Source of the DNA: CBETVX01 sp965539935
Lineage (GTDB): Bacteria; Bacillota; Clostridia; Peptostreptococcales; Caminicellaceae
Assembly (NCBI GenBank): GCA_965539935.1
Contig: CBETVX010000035.1
Span: 1-30,397, forward strand
Reading direction: 5' to 3'
DNA: 30,397 nt
Notes under the pieces: generated by a model
Seen by the model: only the letters and a program-made list of their open reading frames with translations
Database searches by the model: none
What the model was told of the DNA's origin: nothing
Part shown: positions 25,140 through 30,397 of the stretch, in pieces
How the letters are laid out: every line of letters starts with the position of its first letter
Position numbering within the stretch: the stretch's first letter is position 1
Program-made: the position numbers and the translations under genes

Positions 25140-26771
25140 ATGTATATGTCCCAGGAAACCTATAGAAATCTAGACCTAGATTATGTATTTGATAATCTTA
25201 CCGTCTATACTCCCTATGGAAAAAAGAATAAGAAAGCTATGAGAGCCTTTAAGGTAGAAGAAAAAGAGAAATTAATACAGGAGCTAGATAGGGTTGAGAC
25301 TGTAGTAAATCTTATTGAAAGGCAAAGATATACATTTATAGAAATAAGAAATAATTTTAAACATATAAAGGATCTGAGCACAACCTTTAAAAGGGTTAGG
25401 GAAGATGAAGTATTAAGTATTACTGAATTATTTGAACTGAAGTTATTTTTAATCATACTTAAAAAATTAGAAGAAGCTTTAAATAAATTAAAGTGGAAAA
25501 CCCCTGAGGATTTAAAAGTTACTTCAATTCCCTACTTAGAAAATCTCTTTGATCCACAAAATAATGGTTTAACTACCTTTTATATTTATGATGAGTACTC
25601 TGAGAAGCTAGAGGAAATAAGAAGAAATATCAGAGATATAGAGGGAGCCATATCAAAGAGAAAAAAAGAGATCCAAAAAAATGTTGAGGATGAGCTGGGG
25701 ATTAGGCTTAGACCAAGTGGAGAGATAATAGTTAAAAAGACCGATGAAGAGCTTATAGAAAGACTTAGAAACAACAAAAATCTTATTTATAGCATGGAAA
25801 CATACATGAATATTACATTTAAAATAAAAGCATCATGGGACATTGACAAATTAAATACTAAGCTTGAAGGATTAAAGGGAATGGAAGAGGATGAGGAAAT
25901 ACAGGTACGGAAGTTTTTAAGTAAAGAGGTAAAAAGATTTTTAAATCAAATAGAAAAAAATATAAAAGCCATAGGTAAACTAGATTTACTTATAGCTAAA
26001 GGTTATCATGCCATAGGATTTAGAGGCACAAGACCGGAAATTAATAGTAGTGGGAGAGTATATATATTAGAGGGTAGACATATTAAAATAGAAAACAATC
26101 TAAAAAAAGAGGGGAGAGAATTTACCCCTATAACGTTAGATATAAGCAAAGGAGTAACATGTATAACTGGAGCAAACATGGGGGGGAAAACTGTAAGTCT
26201 AAAGATAATAGGCATGCTTACAGCCATGGCGCAATTTGGATTATTTGTACCAGCAAAGGCCATGATAGTTTCCCTTAATAAATATATATTTTTTTCAATG
26301 GGGGATTTGCAGTCATCGGATATGGGTCTTAGTACCTTTGGAGGAGAAATAGTAAAAATAAGGGAGGCAATAAAGGCTTCCCATGGTGAGGGAATGATCC
26401 TCATAGATGAATTAGCTCGGGGGACCAATCCAAAGGAAGGCTTTGCCATATCTAAGGCCATTATAAATTATTTAGAGAATAAAAAAGCTATTACTGTAAT
26501 AACAACCCATTTCGATGGATTAGGTAGTGGCAGCAATATTAAACATTTGCAAGTGAGAGGATTGTCTTTAGAGAATTTTAAAAAAATATCCAAGGAGCTT
26601 GAAAAGGGAGAAGATGGTATCCAAGAGATTCATAAATACATGGACTATAGACTACAAGAAGTAAGCAATATCCATGAAGTTCCAAAGGATGCCATAAATA
26701 TATCTAGGTTAATGGGTCTTGATGAAGAAATACTTAAAGATGCGGAGAGGATACTGGAGGGGAGAAAATGA
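25140..26771 (+). CDS. kamC: KamC, MutS-related ATPase of the lysine operon
   Basis: About 543 residues. The C-terminal part is a MutS-type ABC ATPase: Walker A GANMGGKT near 343-350, the signature-like DMGLSTFGGE, Walker B MILIDELARGTNP near 418, and the switch TTHFDGL near 455. The N-terminal half is helical and coiled-coil-like, as in MutS core and clamp regions, but the mismatch-binding domain is absent, so DNA repair is unlikely. Tight linkage to kamB and kamDE suggests an ATP-driven mutase chaperone or reactivase. The ATG at 25140 is chosen for spacing from GGTGA (25126-25130); a GTG at 25131 is also in frame. The stop overlaps kamD by four bases. Confidence 0.86.
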   Translation: MYMSQETYRNLDLDYVFDNLTVYTPYGKKNKKAMRAFKVEEKEKLIQELDRVETVVNLIERQRYTFIEIRNNFKHIKDLSTTFKRVREDEVLSITELFELKLFLIILKKLEEALNKLKWKTPEDLKVTSIPYLENLFDPQNNGLTTFYIYDEYSEKLEEIRRNIRDIEGAISKRKKEIQKNVEDELGIRLRPSGEIIVKKTDEELIERLRNNKNLIYSMETYMNITFKIKASWDIDKLNTKLEGLKGMEEDEEIQVRKFLSKEVKRFLNQIEKNIKAIGKLDLLIAKGYHAIGFRGTRPEINSSGRVYILEGRHIKIENNLKKEGREFTPITLDISKGVTCITGANMGGKTVSLKIIGMLTAMAQFGLFVPAKAMIVSLNKYIFFSMGDLQSSDMGLSTFGGEIVKIREAIKASHGEGMILIDELARGTNPKEGFAISKAIINYLENKKAITVITTHFDGLGSGSNIKHLQVRGLSLENFKKISKELEKGEDGIQEIHKYMDYRLQEVSNIHEVPKDAINISRLMGLDEEILKDAERILEGRK

Positions 26772-28324
26772 AAAGTAAGCTTAATCTTGATGAGGGTTTA
26801 ATTGAAAGGGCTAGGGAGTCTGCTTCAAAAATAGCAGAGGATGTTCAAGGGTATATAGATAAGCATACCACCATATCTGTAGAGAGAACTGTAGCTAGGC
26901 TATTGGGAATAGATGGTATAGATGATATAGAAAGACCTCTACCTAATGTTGTGGTAGACAATATTAGAGAAGGTGGAGGATTGTCTCAAGGAGTGGCCCT
27001 TTGGATAGGTAATGCCATAATAAATACAGGAAAAACTCCACAGGAAATAGCACAGGCCCTTAGTGTTGGAGAGCTTGACCTAATGAAATTACCTATGGCA
27101 GATGAAAAGAAAATAAAGGATAAAATCAATGAAATTGCCTCAAATATGGTAAATAAAATTAAAGCCAATAGAGAAAAAAGAGATGAATTAATAAACTCCC
27201 TTGGGGAGGGCAAAAAGCCATATTTATATGTAATAGTAGCAACTGGAAATATATACGAGGACGTTCTACAAGCTCAGGCAGCTGCAAGACAAGGGGCCGA
27301 CATAATAGCCGTAATAAGAACTACTGCCCAAAGTCTTTTAGATTATGTACCCTATGGACCTACTACAGAGGGCTTTGGAGGTACCTATGCTACCCAGGAA
27401 AACTTTAGGATAATGAGAAGAGCATTAGATGAAGTTGGAGAGGAAGTGGGTAGATACATCAGATTATGTAATTATTGCTCAGGTCTTTGTATGCCAGAGA
27501 TTGCAGCCATGGGAGCCATAGAGAGACTAGATGTTATGCTTAATGATGCCCTTTATGGAATACTATTTAGAGATATAAACATGAAAAGAACTTTGGTGGA
27601 TCAGTTTTTCTCAAGGGTAATCAATGGATTTGCAGGTATTATAATTAATACTGGGGAAGATAACTATCTTACCACAGCCGATGCAGTAGAGGAAGCCCAT
27701 ACAGTGCTTGCTTCACAGTTTATAAATGAACAATTTGCCTTAAGGGCAGGTATACCTGAAGAACAAATGGGCCTTGGTCATGCCTTTGAAATGAATCCAG
27801 ATATCGAAAATGGATTTTTATGGGAACTTGCCCAAGCACAAATGTCTAGGGAGATATTCCCTAAGGCACCATTAAAGTACATGCCACCAACAAAATTCAT
27901 GACTGGAAATATATATAAAGGACATATACAAGATGCACTATTTAATATGATAGCCATTATGACAAATCAGGGAATACAGCTTCTAGGTATGCTTACTGAG
28001 GCAATTCATACCCCTTTACTTCAAGATAGAGCTTTATCAATAGAAAATGCAAAATACATATTTAATAATATGAGGAATCTAGGGGATGAAATAGAGTTTA
28101 AAAAGGGCGGAATCATTGAAACTAGAGCTAAAGAGGTACTTGCAAGGGCAGCAAATATGCTTGAAGAAATAGAAAAGGAAGGTTTATTTTATACCCTAGA
28201 ACAAGGTAAATTTGCAGGGGTTAAGAGAGCTATAGATGGCGGGAAGGGATTGGAAGGAGTTATAGAAAAGGATGAAAAATACTTCAATCCATTTATTGAC
28301 CTCATGATAGGAGGTGCTAAGTAA
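26768..28324 (+). CDS. kamD: lysine 5,6-aminomutase alpha subunit
   Basis: The large subunit of the B12- and PLP-dependent enzyme that moves the terminal amino group of beta-lysine (or D-lysine) to make 3,5-diaminohexanoate. The 518 residues match the family. Visible blocks include DEGLIERARESASKIAEDVQ at the N terminus, the TIM-barrel segments YGPTTEGFGGTYATQENFRIMRRALDEVG (near 197-225) and LCNYCSGLCMPEIAAMGAIERLD, and the KYMPPTKFMTGNIYKGH region, which lies in the active-site half. The ATG overlaps kamC by four bases and the stop overlaps kamE by one, indicating coupled translation. Confidence 0.96.
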   Translation: MKSKLNLDEGLIERARESASKIAEDVQGYIDKHTTISVERTVARLLGIDGIDDIERPLPNVVVDNIREGGGLSQGVALWIGNAIINTGKTPQEIAQALSVGELDLMKLPMADEKKIKDKINEIASNMVNKIKANREKRDELINSLGEGKKPYLYVIVATGNIYEDVLQAQAAARQGADIIAVIRTTAQSLLDYVPYGPTTEGFGGTYATQENFRIMRRALDEVGEEVGRYIRLCNYCSGLCMPEIAAMGAIERLDVMLNDALYGILFRDINMKRTLVDQFFSRVINGFAGIIINTGEDNYLTTADAVEEAHTVLASQFINEQFALRAGIPEEQMGLGHAFEMNPDIENGFLWELAQAQMSREIFPKAPLKYMPPTKFMTGNIYKGHIQDALFNMIAIMTNQGIQLLGMLTEAIHTPLLQDRALSIENAKYIFNNMRNLGDEIEFKKGGIIETRAKEVLARAANMLEEIEKEGLFYTLEQGKFAGVKRAIDGGKGLEGVIEKDEKYFNPFIDLMIGGAK

Positions 28325-29076
28325 TGACTATAGAGAAGGTTGATTTAACAAAGGTTAAGCCCTACGGAGATACATTAAATGATGGTATTATACAGCTTTC
28401 TTTTACTTTACCTGTGCCCTATGGACCAGAAGCTGAAGAGGCTGCTAAAAGATTAGTTTTAAAAATGGGCATAGAGGAACCTAGTGTTGTGCACTATGAA
28501 GAATTAACCCCTGGCTTTACTATGTTTATAGTATATGGAAAATGCCAACACACCGTTGATTATACTAAAATAGAGGTAACAAAGGTAGACGTTGAGGTAA
28601 TGGACAAATATGAAGTGGAAGATTATATTAAAGAAAATATAAAAAGGGATGTAATTATAGTGGGAGCTTGTACAGGTACCGATGCCCATACGGTAGGCAT
28701 AGATGCCATAATGAATATGAAGGGGTATAATGGACATTATGGCTTAGAAAGATATAAGGGGATAAGGGCCTACAATCTTGGAAGTCAGGTTCCAAATGAA
28801 GATTTAGTAGCAAAGGCCATTGAATTGGAAGCCGATGCCATATTGGTATCTCAGGTGGTTACCCAAAAAGATGTTCATATACCAAATCTCACCCAGTTAA
28901 TAGAACTCCTTGAAGCAGAAGGTGTTAGAGAAAAACTAGTGGTTGTATGTGGAGGACCAAGACTTAATCATGAACTTGCGAAGGAGCTTGGATATGATGC
29001 CGGTTTTGGAAAAGGTAGCTATGCAGAACATGTTGCATCCTTTGTAGTAAAGGAAATAGTAAATAGAGGACTTTAG
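28324..29076 (+). CDS. kamE: lysine 5,6-aminomutase beta subunit
   Basis: The small subunit, 250 residues, carrying the cobalamin-binding Rossmann domain. The base-off/His-on motif DxHxxG is D120-A-H122-T-V-G125. K145 (RYKGIRAYNLG) is at the place of the lysine that links to PLP (Lys144 in the characterised enzyme), and GSQVPNEDL follows. The N-terminal 100 residues form the dimerisation part. It is the last gene of the operon; the terminator begins one base after the stop. Downstream lysine-fermentation genes (kce, kal, kat) do not follow here. Confidence 0.97.
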   Translation: MTIEKVDLTKVKPYGDTLNDGIIQLSFTLPVPYGPEAEEAAKRLVLKMGIEEPSVVHYEELTPGFTMFIVYGKCQHTVDYTKIEVTKVDVEVMDKYEVEDYIKENIKRDVIIVGACTGTDAHTVGIDAIMNMKGYNGHYGLERYKGIRAYNLGSQVPNEDLVAKAIELEADAILVSQVVTQKDVHIPNLTQLIELLEAEGVREKLVVVCGGPRLNHELAKELGYDAGFGKGSYAEHVASFVVKEIVNRGL

Positions 29077-29103
29077 ACCGAGGGGACAGTTCCCTCGGTT
29101 TTA
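29077..29103 (+). terminator. terminator of the kam operon
   Basis: Ten-pair GC-rich stem (29077-29086 with 29090-29099, one G-U), three-base loop, T run. Confidence 0.9.
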
Positions 29104-29175
29104 TATTGTATAAGATAAAGAAAATTTTGAAAAGATATGCTATATTTTGTAAATATATGTTAAAATATACAGGGG

Positions 29176-29184
29176 AAGGAGGTG
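29176..29184 (+). promoter_or_regulatory. consensus ribosome site before a possible ATT start
   Basis: AAGGAGGTG is nearly perfect. Eight bases after GGAGG the in-frame codon is ATT (29191). The only nearby conventional start, GTG at 29182, overlaps the ribosome site itself. Confidence 0.55.
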
Positions 29185-30243
29185 GATAATATTAGGATAA
29201 TAGCATGTTTATTTCCAATTGTATTTTTAATATTTTCATTAAATGTTTCAGCTAAAGGACAGACGGTCTTTAATGAAGTATATTATGATAATTTATCTAT
29301 TGAAGGACATTTTAGTAATATAGAAGATGCAATAGCTAATGTAGCAGATGGCGGTATAGTTTATATTAGAAAAAATATTAAGTTAAAAAATACCCTAGAA
29401 ATAAATAAGTCTATGAAAATTGTCTCCCTTGATCCCAAGGAATATGAAATAATGCTAAGGGATGAAGATGTTGCATTCTCTTTAGAAGATATTGATTATT
29501 TTAAAGTTGAAGGAATAAAATCATACTCTACCAATAGTAATAATAAACTGATTGCTGGTGTGGCCAATACAATAAGTATTGAAAACTCATATTTTCAATT
29601 CATAACTCCAATGTATATTAAAAATCCCAACAAAAATATGAATATATCAATTTCAAACAGTCACTTCCAAAATTCTAATATTAAAATAAATATGGGAAAT
29701 TACGAAGGAAATATTTACATGTCAAACAATCTTTTCAACGTACTAAAACCAAGTACCCCTTATATCTGGATCATTAATTCTAATATTGAGGCATCAAATA
29801 ATGAATTTGATAATTATGCATTTAGGATAGATGGAGAAATGTCCATAGCTGAGATTAGTGATAATGTCTTTACTGGTTCCGGTAAAATAATGATTCGAGA
29901 CAACGGAGAAAAAATACACTTTAATAGAAATAAAATTTTAAAGTATATTACAGATGAAATATATTACTCAGGCACATCAAATATTGATTTCACTGAAAAT
30001 TGGTGGGGAGATAGAGATGGTCCTAGGGAAAGTAGGATATATGGAAAGGTAGATTATAGTAACTGGGCATTGTTTGAAGATTTCTCTAGATTTAAAAATG
30101 ACCCCTACAAAGTAGAAGATGTACAAAAAGGAGCAGTTTTCCTAGGTCAAACTGTGGATAATAATACTTTTATATATGACCTAGATAAAAATGAGATAAT
30201 AGAATTTTTAGACTTAATATATATGACAAGGAAAATAGATTAA
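29182..30243 (+). CDS. secreted right-handed beta-helix protein
   Basis: A protein of about 350 residues with a signal peptide (RIIACLFPIVFLIFSLNVSA) and then a repetitive, Asn/Ile/Ser-rich region. Rungs such as ISIENSYFQF, ISISNSHFQNSNI and IYMSNNLFNV are typical of right-handed parallel beta-helices of the NosD/pectate-lyase-like type. The motif ENWWGDRDGPR near 273 is a frequent closing element in this fold. An N-terminal FSNIEDAIANVADGGIVYIR segment resembles the start of such helices. No catalytic site or surface anchor is visible, so the function is unknown. The start is uncertain: GTG at 29182 (used for the coordinates) or the ATT at 29191. The stop codon lies inside the left arm of the terminal inverted repeat, so the last residues may come from that element. 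Confidence 0.8.
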   Translation: MDNIRIIACLFPIVFLIFSLNVSAKGQTVFNEVYYDNLSIEGHFSNIEDAIANVADGGIVYIRKNIKLKNTLEINKSMKIVSLDPKEYEIMLRDEDVAFSLEDIDYFKVEGIKSYSTNSNNKLIAGVANTISIENSYFQFITPMYIKNPNKNMNISISNSHFQNSNIKINMGNYEGNIYMSNNLFNVLKPSTPYIWIINSNIEASNNEFDNYAFRIDGEMSIAEISDNVFTGSGKIMIRDNGEKIHFNRNKILKYITDEIYYSGTSNIDFTENWWGDRDGPRESRIYGKVDYSNWALFEDFSRFKNDPYKVEDVQKGAVFLGQTVDNNTFIYDLDKNEIIEFLDLIYMTRKID

Positions 30244-30397
30244 TATAATTCTTTCAATGAGATTTACTTATATGTAGGTTAATGACCTATGGGGATAGCT
30301 AAATCTTAAAAATATTTCTTAGCTAAAGAGGATTTCTAACCTTTGAGTTTTGTCTATCTATAAAATAAATCTCATTGAAAGAATTATATTAATCTAT
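30235..30397. repeat. 163-bp element bounded by 32-bp perfect inverted repeats
   Basis: Bases 30235-30266 and 30366-30397 are exact reverse complements, and the right arm reaches the window edge. The 99-bp interior is AT-rich and contains smaller pairings: TAGGT/ACCTA (30275-30289) and TAGCTAA/TTAGCTA (30296-30302 with 30319-30325). AGGTTA near 30276 could alternatively pair with TAACCT (30337-30342). There is no open frame of note. A MITE-like, non-autonomous element is the best reading; a structured RNA is possible. Target duplication cannot be assessed. Confidence 0.75.

Noticed and set aside
26006..26461. A 151-codon minus-strand frame opposite kamC
   Set aside because: Shadow of the conserved MutS-like ATPase region; no independent support.
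30235..30397. Terminal inverted repeat as a simple terminator
   Set aside because: A 32-bp stem with a 99-base loop and no T run does not fit a rho-independent terminator.

Overview
The window looks like chromosomal DNA from an anaerobic, low-GC, endospore-forming Clostridia/Tissierellia-type bacterium. The evidence is the AT-rich codon use, strong AAGGAGG-type ribosome sites, several sporulation and germination genes, and two amino-acid fermentation operons (arginine and lysine). Every convincing gene lies on the + strand. No tRNA, rRNA, CRISPR array or transposase gene was seen.

Layout. (1) 1-1250: the 3' end of a gene with a PhnD-type binding domain joined to an upstream helical part, then veg with tandem promoters and a terminator. 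(2) 1251-5073: the arginine deiminase operon arcA-arcB-arcC behind a good sigma-A promoter. Both gaps in the operon hold imperfect 7-nt-periodic inverted repeats. (3) 5074-8556: sipL-like spore coat gene (DUF3794 + LysM), then ispE and a GntR/FCD regulator. (4) 8617-13634: a small two-helix membrane protein, the gerA-type receptor operon (A, B, C) and spoIIR. (5) 13788-18474: a dCache-HAMP-GGDEF-EAL protein, then the sleB-ypeB cortex-lysis pair. (6) 18642-21415: D-Ala-D-Ala ligase, a DUF1934 protein and a shortened arginyl-tRNA synthetase-like protein that has lost both catalytic signatures. (7) 21626-29103: lysine fermentation operon kdd-kamA-kamB-kamC-kamD-kamE. (8) 29104-30397: a secreted beta-helix protein, whose stop codon lies inside a 32-bp perfect inverted repeat that ends at the window edge.

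How the parts fit. ArcA, ArcB and ArcC would yield ATP from arginine by way of citrulline and carbamoyl phosphate. KamA, KamDE and Kdd would carry lysine through beta-lysine and 3,5-diaminohexanoate to the 3-keto acid. The later enzymes (kce, kal, kat, CoA transferase) and an arginine/ornithine antiporter are not in the window. The spore genes cover coat assembly (SipL), forespore-to-mother-cell signalling (SpoIIR), nutrient sensing (Ger) and cortex degradation (SleB/YpeB).

The most unusual items are the catalytically dead ArgS paralogue, the terminal inverted-repeat element, the heptad repeats inside both fermentation operons, and several leaders in which a ribosome site can be paired away. 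All functions are inferred from sequence pattern only; no database search was run.
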